Shown in pieces: positions 1-6,821 of a stretch of DNA of 16,857 nt; within the stretch, counting starts at the first letter, position 1; each line of letters opens with the position of its first letter. The stretch is from an uncultured Eubacteriales bacterium (GTDB taxonomy: Bacteria; Bacillota; Clostridia; Lachnospirales; Cellulosilyticaceae), in the NCBI GenBank assembly GCA_900551325.1, contig URVM01000041.1, positions 1 through 16,857 of the forward strand, in the 5' to 3' direction. The position numbers were made by a program, and so were the translations under genes. The notes under the pieces were generated by a model. It made no database searches. It saw only the letters and a program-made list of their open reading frames with translations, and was not told the DNA's origin.

Positions 1-80
1 TATTTTATTTTCAAAGTTCATTGTTTCTTATTTACTAAGGCTTAGTGCCTTGTGGCCAGTGCGTTTGTGCGCTGCTGACT
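1..80 (-). other. Leader of a leftward rRNA operon (partial), with boxA-like site
   Basis: On the minus strand the transcript from the promoter at 87-115 would begin near 79-80 and run off the window. At 8-20 (minus) it contains TGAACTTTGAAAA, close to the boxA antitermination motif (TGTTCTTTGAAAA type) that precedes 16S rRNA in Firmicutes. A short hairpin (AAGGC/GCCTT, around 38-52) lies within it. No rRNA sequence is inside the window, so identification as an rrn leader is inferred from boxA plus the promoter quality. Confidence 0.6.
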
Positions 81-86
81 TGTATT

Positions 87-150
87 ATTATGCCTTATCT
101 ACTTACATAAGTCAACACCTTTTTTAATCTTTTTTTATTTTATTTTTTCT
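87..150 (-). promoter_or_regulatory. Strong leftward promoter with UP element, probably of an rRNA operon
   Basis: On the minus strand a -35 box TTGACT (110-115) and a -10 box CATAAT (87-92) are separated by exactly 17 bases. Each box matches the sigma-A consensus at 5 of 6 positions. Directly upstream (about 119-150) is an A-tract-rich stretch (AAAAAAGATTAAAAAA type) fitting an UP element. Transcription would start near A80 or G79. There is no coding sequence between here and the left edge, and a boxA-like motif follows, which is the arrangement of rRNA promoters. Confidence 0.7.
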
Positions 151-187
151 CTTATTATTTGAACCCAATAAATAGGCATTTTCATAG

Positions 188-217
188 AAAAAAGAGAATG
201 CTTCTAGGCATTCTCTT
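188..217 (-). terminator. Rho-independent terminator of the deoxynucleoside kinase gene
   Basis: A perfect 10-bp stem (AAGAGAATGC / GCATTCTCTT, 192-201 with 208-217) encloses a 6-base loop. On the minus strand it is followed by a run of T (A-run 188-193 on the plus strand). It begins 54 bases after the kinase stop codon and separates that gene from the downstream rRNA-type promoter. Confidence 0.88.
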
Positions 218-271
218 CGTGTATATATTTATCTATTATAATGATGTTTATAATCTTATTTATAATCCTAT

Positions 272-922
272 TTATGCTCTAATTTCTACCAGTCTTTCCT
301 TCACCATTTGAATAACTCGTTCTTTGTCTCCTTCTTTATCTACTACATCTATTTCATCCATATCTATGATAAGTACTTGTGAAGCTTTATAGTGATTCAT
401 TACCCATTCATCATAACCTTCCCACAGGAATCTATAATAATCTACAAGCTCTGTATCTAATTCAAAACTTCTACCCCTTTTCATAATACGTTCTATTACA
501 GTTTCAAATGAACCTTTCAAATATACCATTAAGTCTGGTGCCTTTTTTGGTAGTTCATCAAGTTCTTCCATCATATTGTGTAATAGATTTTCATACACTT
601 GCATTTCAAGTTCACTAATTCTTCCCAACTCCATATTCTTTTTAGCAAAATACCAATCTTCATAGATACTTCTATCTAATACATTATCATTTTGAACAAG
701 TGCTTGTTTAATTGCTTTAAAGCGTGTATCTAAAAAATAAAGCTGTAATAAAAATGGATATCTTTTTGTTTGTATTTCCTCAGGAGAAGCCGTATAAAAA
801 AGTGGTAGAATAGGGTTATCATCTACACTTTCATAAAAAACATCACTTCCTAAAGCTTCTCCTAAAATCTCCGCTACGCTAGATTTCCCTAATCCTATCA
901 TGCCGCCTACTACTATCAACAT
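272..922 (-). CDS. Deoxynucleoside kinase (deoxyadenosine/deoxyguanosine kinase family)
   Basis: A 216-residue P-loop kinase of the dNK family, which phosphorylates deoxynucleosides to 5'-monophosphates in the purine/pyrimidine salvage pathway of the cytosol. Visible motifs are the P-loop GGMIGLGKSS (residues 6-15), the acidic residue in YESVDDNP (E31), the DRS motif (83-85) that binds substrate, and an arginine-rich LID segment KRGRSFE (148-154). Length is normal for bacterial dAK/dGK enzymes. An in-frame GTG two codons upstream (928) is an alternative start; I prefer the ATG because AAAGG lies 10 bases upstream of it and only 4 from the GTG, and because family members begin directly with the first beta strand. 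Which deoxynucleoside is preferred cannot be read from the sequence. It appears monocistronic, with its own terminator. Confidence 0.9.
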   Translation of the reverse strand: MLIVVGGMIGLGKSSVAEILGEALGSDVFYESVDDNPILPLFYTASPEEIQTKRYPFLLQLYFLDTRFKAIKQALVQNDNVLDRSIYEDWYFAKKNMELGRISELEMQVYENLLHNMMEELDELPKKAPDLMVYLKGSFETVIERIMKRGRSFELDTELVDYYRFLWEGYDEWVMNHYKASQVLIIDMDEIDVVDKEGDKERVIQMVKERLVEIRA

Positions 923-1223
923 ATTCACCGTGCCTTTCTCAGTTTTATTGCTAAGTTTACTCTATGTTTTAGTTTCTAATATACTATATATAGTGTTTTA
1001 TCCTCACACATGTACTATATAGGATACTATAAGGCATTTAAGATTACTAGTCGTTCTTTTTAATTCTTTATTTTATATACTTTATTAAACCTATTATAAT
1101 TTTACATAATCCCATAACAGTTTTTACTTATCCTTTTTGTTTTTATAAATTCTATATGATTAATAATTATATTCTCATCATCCATTTAATTTAAATTTAC
1201 TTAAATGATTTACTAATACCTAT
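923..1223. other. AT-rich spacer between kinase and glucosidase; no gene seen
   Basis: No plausible coding region or RNA gene was found. It must hold the kinase promoter: a perfect TATAAT occurs on the minus strand at 1093-1098 but lacks a convincing -35. TATAGT-type hexamers near the gene (from the TACTATA repeats at 982, 1013 and 1025) are other candidate -10 boxes. A perfect 12-base palindrome ACTATATATAGT sits at 983-994. No convincing terminator for the glucosidase was found, only a weak AT-only inverted repeat (CATTTAA/TTAAATG) just after its stop codon. Confidence 0.4.
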
Positions 1224-2918
1224 TTATTCCTTCCCTATCCTGTACATTATACTTTCGAATGGCCTTAATCTAAGCTGTTCATCTTGCTTACTAGGCCTAT
1301 CATTATAATTACATATTATTTCTTCTATCTGCTTCTGTCTTATATCTTCTATTTCATTCCATTTTACTTTAGCTAGCTTTTTAGTTAAGTTGATGATTAT
1401 TAAGTAATTCCCCTCTTCATGTTCTCTTATATAACTTATAACTTGTTTATGCTCTTTCAATATAGGTTTAAACTTTCCTTCTCTTAAGGTTATACATTCT
1501 TTATACAATCTAATTACTTCTTTATAGAAGCTTAGTATTCCATTAGGTTTTTGTAACTCTTGCTCTACATTTATTACTTTATAATTAGGATTAACCTTTA
1601 TCCAAGGTTCCCCCTTAGTGAACCCTCCATTATGATTACTACTCCATTGCATAGGTGTACGGCTATTATCTCTAGATACTTTCTTGACTATTTGTTTTGC
1701 TACACCTTTTGGTAAATGCATCATTGTTTGAAGTACTTTATGCGCATTAAGTGCCTCATAATCTCTCCATTCCTCTTCTTCAAGTACACAATCCGTCATC
1801 CCTATTTCTTCCCCTTGGTACATAAAAGGCGTTCCTCTTAATGTGAAATTTAAAAGACATAAAGCTTTTGCACTTTCTATCCTATATCTTTTATCATCCC
1901 CAAATCTAGAAACCTGTCTTCTTTGATCATGATTAGACAAATAGTTTCCTAACCACCCTTCACCATCTTCTATAGTTTCTTGCCATTTAAAGAGAACTTC
2001 TTTAAATTCCTTTACTGTCCATTTATATAACTTTCGAAAGTCATATTTACCTAGTTCACCATTACCAAGGTTGTGTAAGTCAAATTGAAACATCATTTGT
2101 AGTTCATGCCTATTAGGATTAGTATAAAGAATAACGTCTTTCTCTGTAGCAAGAACTCCTTCTCCTATAGCCATACAATCATAATTACTTAGTACCTTTT
2201 CATACATCTCTTGTAAGTACTCATGTGTTTTAGACCTATTTAAAGTTAATTCTCCTGGGAACTGTAATCCTTTTTTATGAGGATCTTTATCTGGTAGGCC
2301 CTCTGCTTTACTAATAGCATTAATAACATCCATTCTAAAACCTACTATCCCTTTGCCTAACCAAAATTTCATAACTCTATAAATCTCTTCTCTCATCTCT
2401 TCATTTTCCCAGTTTAGATCACATTGATTAGGTGTAAACTGAGTTAAGTAATACTCCTCACTAGTTTTATCATAGGTCCAAGCACTTCCTCCAAAGAAGC
2501 TCATCCAGTTGTTAGGCGCCTCATTGTCTTTTCCTTCTTTAAAAATATAAAAATTTCTATAAGGAGATTTACAATCTTTGATTGCTTCTTGAAACCATTT
2601 ATGTTCATCAGATGTATGATTTGCTACAAGGTCCATTATAATTTCTATATTACGTTTCTTAGCTTCCATAATTAACTCATCTACATCATCCATCGTTCCA
2701 AACTCAGGATTAATCTCATAATAATCACTAATATCATAACCATAATCTTTGTTACTTGATAAATAAATAGGGGAAAGCCAAATAATATCTATACCTATAT
2801 TTTGTAAGTAGTCTAGTTTACTGATGATACCTTGCAAATCACCTACACCATCTCCATTACTATCACAGAAGGACCTTGGCCAAATTTGATACACTACTTT
2901 TGTTTTCCAATTTGTCAT
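1224..2918 (-). CDS. GH13 alpha-glucosidase, probably oligo-1,6-glucosidase
   Basis: A 564-residue glycoside hydrolase family 13 enzyme (subfamily 31 type) releasing glucose from the non-reducing ends of isomalto-oligosaccharides. All four conserved regions are present: DLVANHT (96-102), GFRMDVIN (193-200, nucleophile D197), the acid/base glutamate in AIGEG (E253), and SNHDQ (328-332, transition-state D331). An N-terminal calcium loop DSNGDGVGD (19-27) matches this subfamily. Valine after the nucleophile (V198) is the residue usually seen in alpha-1,6-specific members, where alpha-1,4 maltases have threonine; this specificity call is inference. Trehalose-6-phosphate hydrolase is the main alternative. 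There is no signal peptide, so it is cytosolic. The start is supported by AAGGTGGGAG five bases upstream of ATG. No sugar transporter or regulator is adjacent; the gene lies 43 bases after the zinc-ribbon gene. Confidence 0.92.
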   Translation of the reverse strand: MTNWKTKVVYQIWPRSFCDSNGDGVGDLQGIISKLDYLQNIGIDIIWLSPIYLSSNKDYGYDISDYYEINPEFGTMDDVDELIMEAKKRNIEIIMDLVANHTSDEHKWFQEAIKDCKSPYRNFYIFKEGKDNEAPNNWMSFFGGSAWTYDKTSEEYYLTQFTPNQCDLNWENEEMREEIYRVMKFWLGKGIVGFRMDVINAISKAEGLPDKDPHKKGLQFPGELTLNRSKTHEYLQEMYEKVLSNYDCMAIGEGVLATEKDVILYTNPNRHELQMMFQFDLHNLGNGELGKYDFRKLYKWTVKEFKEVLFKWQETIEDGEGWLGNYLSNHDQRRQVSRFGDDKRYRIESAKALCLLNFTLRGTPFMYQGEEIGMTDCVLEEEEWRDYEALNAHKVLQTMMHLPKGVAKQIVKKVSRDNSRTPMQWSSNHNGGFTKGEPWIKVNPNYKVINVEQELQKPNGILSFYKEVIRLYKECITLREGKFKPILKEHKQVISYIREHEEGNYLIIINLTKKLAKVKWNEIEDIRQKQIEEIICNYNDRPSKQDEQLRLRPFESIMYRIGKE

Positions 2919-2935
2919 CTATTCTCCCACCTTTT

Positions 2936-2955
2936 ATACATATGGTTGTATGTAT
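2936..2955. repeat. Small inverted repeat just upstream of the glucosidase ribosome binding site
   Basis: ATACATA (2936-2942) and TATGTAT (2949-2955) form a perfect 7-bp AT-rich inverted repeat with a 6-base spacer. It sits between the zinc-ribbon stop codon and the glucosidase Shine-Dalgarno sequence. It could be an operator or a weak RNA hairpin; the low GC content argues against a terminator. Confidence 0.3.
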
Positions 2956-2961
2956 TTATTA

Positions 2962-3330
2962 TCATGCAATCTTAGATAAAAAAATCATAAAAGATATAAT
3001 AACCCCGAGTATAATCATAATAATATTGGCCTTTGCAAAGTTTTTTACTGTTTCATTGTCTGATACGATTAAAATTGAAATAATCATAATAATATTTAGA
3101 AACGGAATAGCTAATCCTATTAAGATACAAAGCCATTTTAAAATTGAAACTTCTTCTGGCATACATGCTACATATCTTGAAGTTTCGATTGGTTTTATTC
3201 CTGTATAATATGGTGTTTGATTGGATGAATATTGATTAGGCTCTATATGACTAATTTCTTCTTGGCAGCTAATACAAAATATAGCTTTTTCATAGTTTGG
3301 ATAATGACAGTATGGACAAATTCTTTTCAT
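2962..3330 (-). CDS. Small zinc-ribbon membrane protein of unknown function
   Basis: A 122-residue protein with an N-terminal zinc ribbon (C5-x2-C8 and C19-x2-C22), a polar, Pro/Asn/Tyr-rich linker (about 30-58), and two strongly hydrophobic segments (about 62-90 and 100-119) joined by a short loop NETVKNFAK. This zinc-ribbon plus two-helix layout is common in uncharacterised clostridial proteins in which the second helix follows an NFAKA-like sequence. The ribbon should face the cytoplasm, with the C-terminal hairpin anchoring the protein. AAAGGAG lies 7 bases upstream of the ATG. It precedes the glucosidase by 43 bases and may be co-transcribed with it. No function can be assigned. Confidence 0.75.
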   Translation of the reverse strand: MKRICPYCHYPNYEKAIFCISCQEEISHIEPNQYSSNQTPYYTGIKPIETSRYVACMPEEVSILKWLCILIGLAIPFLNIIMIISILIVSDNETVKNFAKANIIMIILGVIISFMIFLSKIA

Positions 3331-3419
3331 TATAACTCTCCTTTAAAAACCTTATTATCCTTACTATATTTATTATGCATGTCTTTTATATATCCCCTTT
3401 TTGCTTATTTTTCATTTCA

Positions 3420-3448
3420 TTGCTTATTTAATTTGAATTGGGTATAAT
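3420..3448 (+). promoter_or_regulatory. Promoter of the 137-residue unknown gene
   Basis: A perfect -10 box TATAAT (3443-3448) lies 17 bases after a weak -35 TTGCTT (3420-3425). It is about 45 bases upstream of the ATG at 3493, on the only strand with a downstream gene here. The perfect -10 and optimal spacing make it likely despite the poor -35. Confidence 0.6.
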
Positions 3449-3492
3449 ATAAATAAGTTATTTTACTGCTTAAGATAAGGAGTTTTCGATTT

Positions 3493-3906
3493 ATGAAACT
3501 ATATGCAAACATCTCAGATTTCTCTCAAGATACATTCAATGCTATACTCAATTTTTGCTTTCCTCATTGTAATAAATTAAGTATTTATTTTCCTAATGAA
3601 TGTAATGAAAAGGTACAAACATTTAAGACTAAGTTTTTAAATGCAACTGAGCTTTATACTATTGATGATGAATTAGCTGTACTTGAACCTAAAGAAGGCT
3701 TCTCTATGGTGATTACGTCTTTATCTAATACGGTACAAGATTTACTTACTCACCTTCCATATAGAGAACCATTAAGCTTTGGTATCATCCATGATGAAAA
3801 TCTTATTTTCTTTATTAGTGAAGAAGGTGAAATTGCTATTGATTTACCTGATGAAATAGCTACAAGTACTAATCTATTTGATGGTTTTACAAAAATAAAT
3901 AATTAA
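3493..3906 (+). CDS. Hypothetical soluble protein, 137 residues, unrecognised
   Basis: I do not recognise this protein. It is acidic, has no signal peptide or membrane segment, and alternates short beta-like stretches (KLSIYFP, FSMVITSL, ENLIFFIS, GEIAIDL) with helices, suggesting a compact alpha/beta fold. Three cysteines (C22, C26, C37) and H25 cluster near the N-terminus, but the spacing does not match a known metal site. AAGGAG lies 10 bases before the ATG, a promoter stands upstream and a strong terminator follows at once, so it is a well-formed single-gene transcription unit on the strand opposite to its neighbours. That control architecture, rather than similarity, is the main evidence that it is real. 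Confidence 0.75.
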   Translation: MKLYANISDFSQDTFNAILNFCFPHCNKLSIYFPNECNEKVQTFKTKFLNATELYTIDDELAVLEPKEGFSMVITSLSNTVQDLLTHLPYREPLSFGIIHDENLIFFISEEGEIAIDLPDEIATSTNLFDGFTKINN

Positions 3907-3910
3907 TATA

Positions 3911-3938
3911 AAAAGCTCTAGGTATCCCTAGAGCTTTT
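3911..3938. terminator. Bidirectional terminator between converging genes
   Basis: A perfect 12-bp stem (AAAAGCTCTAGG, 3911-3922, with CCTAGAGCTTTT, 3927-3938) has a 4-base TATC loop. T-runs follow it on the plus strand (TTTTATTTTTTT) and on the minus strand (TTTTTATATT). It ends the 137-residue gene and the minus-strand operon. The stop codon of the membrane-protein gene lies within the stem. Confidence 0.9.
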
Positions 3939-4292
3939 ATTTTTTTCTATTAGTTTTCTCACACTATAGGTAAGTATCTCTACTACCATTATAATCATGC
4001 ATAATTTCCATTCAGTAAAAAGAAGCCAGATTAAATTAATAAGCATAATAATGACACTTATACTTAAAAGTACTAACATCTTCATTTGGTTATTAACCTG
4101 TTCCATATAAAAATCTAGTATTTTATCATCTAATAAATAATAAGAAGCTACCTCTTCTAATACTATAACTACTACTAATCCCCATGGAACCGAATGATAA
4201 ATAATATAATATGCAGGTACTGCAGTTATAAGGTATATACTAAACCATATAAATAAATGGTCTGGATTAATAAGTTGTTGCTTCTTAGACAT
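3918..4292 (-). CDS. Small multi-pass membrane protein, unknown function
   Basis: A 124-residue hydrophobic protein with four predicted membrane segments (about 13-32, 35-53, 72-92, 96-111), a charged loop LDDKILDFYMEQ between the second and third, and a basic tail. I do not recognise the family. AGGGGGA lies about 5 bases before the ATG. It is the last gene of the operon, 23 bases after rsmI. Its final codons and TAG stop are embedded in the terminator hairpin at 3911-3938, so the end of the reading frame doubles as the transcription terminator. Confidence 0.7.
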   Translation of the reverse strand: MSKKQQLINPDHLFIWFSIYLITAVPAYYIIYHSVPWGLVVVIVLEEVASYYLLDDKILDFYMEQVNNQMKMLVLLSISVIIMLINLIWLLFTEWKLCMIIMVVEILTYSVRKLIEKNKSSRDT

Positions 4293-4315
4293 TTTAATCC
4301 CCCTATTTAGTACAC

Positions 4316-5164
4316 TTAATTCTGATGAATATATGCATAAATATCTCTTTTACTAACGCCTCTATCTTTAGCTACTTGCTTCATAGCTGTTTTTTCATCT
4401 TGCCCTTTATCTAAATAAAACTGTAAATGCTCTTCTATAGATAACTCTTCCCAAGCTTTCTGATCTTCCTCTTGTATAACTTTAGGGTCTTTACCTTCTA
4501 GTACTAATACAAATTCACCTTTTGGTTCTACTTCATTAAAATAATTAATGGCACCACTTAATGTAGTTTTATAGATAAACTCAAACTTCTTAGTCAGTTC
4601 TTTAGTTACAGTAATAGATCTATCTCCAACTGCTTCATAAAGAGCTTCTAAGGTTTTCATTAGCCTGTGAGGTGCTTCATAAAGAATAGTTGTTCTTGTT
4701 TCATTTTTAAGACCTTCAAGTACAGCTTTTCTTTCTCTTTTATCTGTTGGTAAAAAGCCTTCAAATACAAATCTTCTTGTACTTTGACCAGATAAGATAA
4801 GTGCTGTAATACCCGCTACAGCACCAGGGGCACTTGTCACAGTTATCCCTTCTTCTATAGCTAAACGTACTAGGTCTTCTCCTGGATCTGAGATACCTGG
4901 TGTTCCTGCATCAGTTACAAGAGCAATATTTTTACCTGCCTTTAGAATCTCTATAAGTTCAGGGCCTTTTTCTATTTTATTATGTTCATGATAACTAATA
5001 AGCTTAGTGTGTATATCAAAATGATTAAGAAGCTTCTTTGTATGTCTCGTATCTTCTGCTGCTATAAAATCTGCTTCTTTAAGTGTACGTACTACACGAT
5101 AAGTTATATCTTCTAAATTACCTATAGGAGTAGCACATAAAGTTAATAATCCGTATGTTTCCAT
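4316..5164 (-). CDS. rsmI: 16S rRNA (cytidine1402-2'-O)-methyltransferase RsmI
   Basis: A 282-residue enzyme of the tetrapyrrole-methylase fold that uses S-adenosylmethionine to methylate the 2'-O of C1402 in the decoding centre of 16S rRNA. Diagnostic motifs are ATPIGNL (11-17), AEDTR (36-40), VTDAGTPGISDPG (83-95), SAPGA (111-115), FEGFLP (134-139) and YEAPHRL (162-168). Length is standard. AAGGAG precedes the ATG with 6-base spacing. It follows trmN6 by 21 bases; in Bacillus subtilis the orthologue yabC also follows yabB, there with yazA (a GIY-YIG protein) between. Yeast or other names for the family (YraL in E. coli) refer to the same protein. Confidence 0.96.
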   Translation of the reverse strand: METYGLLTLCATPIGNLEDITYRVVRTLKEADFIAAEDTRHTKKLLNHFDIHTKLISYHEHNKIEKGPELIEILKAGKNIALVTDAGTPGISDPGEDLVRLAIEEGITVTSAPGAVAGITALILSGQSTRRFVFEGFLPTDKRERKAVLEGLKNETRTTILYEAPHRLMKTLEALYEAVGDRSITVTKELTKKFEFIYKTTLSGAINYFNEVEPKGEFVLVLEGKDPKVIQEEDQKAWEELSIEEHLQFYLDKGQDEKTAMKQVAKDRGVSKRDIYAYIHQN

Positions 5165-5185
5165 CTTTATCTCCTTGTATAAGAT

Positions 5186-5938
5186 TTATGCCTCTGGTTT
5201 CTCTCTACCATAAATCTCATATATTTCATCCGTATAAGTTCCATCTTCATTATAAACAATAAGTGGTTTTTCTACTCGCATTTCACTATTACCACCTTTT
5301 ACACCTTCTATTAGTATCATAGTAGGTGCTTGTCCTGGTTTTGGATATACCATACGTAATCTCTTTGGTTCGATCTTATTTTGTCTCATAGCACAAATAA
5401 TATCTACTAATCTTTGTGGTCTATGGATCATACAAATCTTACCTTTTACTTTGAGTACATATCCTGCTGCTGCAATAATGTCTTCTAAAGTACAAAGAAC
5501 CTCATGCCTTGCAATAGTTTTAGAAGGATGTTCATTCTTCAGTCCATTAGTACCTTTCATATATGGTGGATTAGTCGTAACTAAGTCTAAAGAATGACCT
5601 ATAAAATGCTCCTTAATTGCTTTTACATCAATATGTTTAATTTTTATATCTTCTGTTATTTCATTGAGTATAAGTGAACGGTTTGCCATTTCTACCATTT
5701 CTTCTTGAATATCAATACCTACGTATTTACCTTTTTGGTAGATAGCATGCATTAAAATAGGAATAATACCTGTTCCCGTACCTATATCTAATACTGTCTG
5801 TTCTTTTTTTGTCACCTTTGCAAAATGGGCTAAAAGTACAGCATCAATCCCGAAGCAAAATACTTCGGGATTCTGTATGATTTTATATCCATTTCTATCT
5901 AAGTCATCTACTCTCTCATTCGAGTTTACTAAAGTCAA
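5186..5938 (-). CDS. trmN6: tRNA1(Val) A37 N6-methyltransferase-like enzyme (TrmN6/YabB)
   Basis: A class I SAM-dependent methyltransferase of the YabB/TrmN6 (YfiC) group, which methylates N6 of adenine 37 in valine tRNA in characterised members. It shows the N-terminal ERVDDLDRNGYKIIQNP signature (8-24), SAM motif I LDIGTGTG (50-57), and the adenine-N6 catalytic motif NPPY (123-126). About 250 residues. The start is inferred: the longest frame begins at a GTG at 5983 deep inside ricT with an SD only 2 bases away. The TTG at 5936-5938 has AAGGAG 10 bases upstream and places ERVDDL where homologues start. There is no ATG in this stretch. The chosen start overlaps the ricT stop by 23 bases, implying translational coupling. 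RsmI follows directly. Confidence 0.85.
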   Translation of the reverse strand: MTLVNSNERVDDLDRNGYKIIQNPEVFCFGIDAVLLAHFAKVTKKEQTVLDIGTGTGIIPILMHAIYQKGKYVGIDIQEEMVEMANRSLILNEITEDIKIKHIDVKAIKEHFIGHSLDLVTTNPPYMKGTNGLKNEHPSKTIARHEVLCTLEDIIAAAGYVLKVKGKICMIHRPQRLVDIICAMRQNKIEPKRLRMVYPKPGQAPTMILIEGVKGGNSEMRVEKPLIVYNEDGTYTDEIYEIYGREKPEA

Positions 5939-6821
5939 AGTTCTCAAACTCCTTCTCCTCTGGATTGCTACCGCAACCGCCACATCCTCCGCCGCATTTC
6001 TTCTTACGTGTAAGAATCTTTAAGTCAGATACTGGATAAACGATTGCTTCTTTTTCATCTTTATCTTTTTTCTTAACTGCAACTTTTACTTGTTCACGTA
6101 GTACGGTTACAGAAAGTACTTCACCACGACCATCCGGTGTTTCTACTAAGTCTCCTACTTCAGGAAGTCTACCACGAATTTCTACATATACATCTTCTTC
6201 GTATTTAAGGCAACACATAAGTCTACCACAAATACCTGAAATTTTAATAGGATTAAGAGATAAACTTTGGTCTTTTGCCATTTTAATAGATACTGGCTGG
6301 AAATCACTTAAAAACTTATTACAACATAAGCTTCTTCCGCAAATTCCAATCCCACCACACATCTTTGTTTCATCTCTTACACCAATTTGTCTAAGCTCAA
6401 TACGTGTTCTAAATACTGCAGCTAAATCTTTAACAAGTTCTCTAAAGTCTACTCGTTCATCTGAAGTAAAGTAGAAAAGAATTTTATTATTATCAAAAGT
6501 ATATTCTACATCAATAAGCTTCATATTTAGATTATGTTTTAAGATTTTTTGCTTACAGATAAAGAATGCCTCTTTTTCTTTAACTTTATTCTCTGCAACT
6601 TTTTTAGAGTCTTCCTCTGTGGCTTTGCGTATAACTTTCTTTAAAGGATAAACAACTTCTTCATCATTTAATGAACGATTACCTTGGATAACTTCGCCAT
6701 ATTCAATCCCCCTTGCGGTTTCAACAATAACATGTTCACCTTGTACATAATTATTGTCTTCAGGATCAAAATAATAAATCTTACCTGCTGTTCGAAATCT
6801 AATGCCGATAACAGTTATCAT
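5916..6821 (-). CDS. ricT: RicT/YaaT, PSP1-domain subunit of the RicAFT (Y) complex
   Basis: A 301-residue PSP1-domain protein. In Bacillus subtilis RicT joins RicA (YmcA) and RicF (YlbF) in an Fe-S-binding complex that directs RNase Y in mRNA maturation and affects sporulation and biofilm control. The cysteine set is intact: MCGGIGICGRSLCC (C155, C161, C166, C167) and GICGRLMCC (C198, C203, C204). The N-terminal half carries the PSP1 core. Beyond the usual end is a tail with C276, C280 and C283 in a Gly-rich run followed by an acidic end. Its ATG overlaps the holB stop (ATGA), and AAAGGAG lies 8 bases upstream, inside holB. ricA and ricF are not in the window. Confidence 0.95.
   Translation of the reverse strand: MITVIGIRFRTAGKIYYFDPEDNNYVQGEHVIVETARGIEYGEVIQGNRSLNDEEVVYPLKKVIRKATEEDSKKVAENKVKEKEAFFICKQKILKHNLNMKLIDVEYTFDNNKILFYFTSDERVDFRELVKDLAAVFRTRIELRQIGVRDETKMCGGIGICGRSLCCNKFLSDFQPVSIKMAKDQSLSLNPIKISGICGRLMCCLKYEEDVYVEIRGRLPEVGDLVETPDGRGEVLSVTVLREQVKVAVKKKDKDEKEAIVYPVSDLKILTRKKKCGGGCGGCGSNPEEKEFENFDFSKLE

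Noticed and set aside
2876..3447. Two plus-strand open frames (2876-3208 and 3232-3447) opposite the zinc-ribbon gene
   Set aside because: They are antisense to a gene with a good SD and a recognisable zinc ribbon, have no SD of their own, and consist of AT-rich hydrophobic translation typical of reverse-strand shadow frames.
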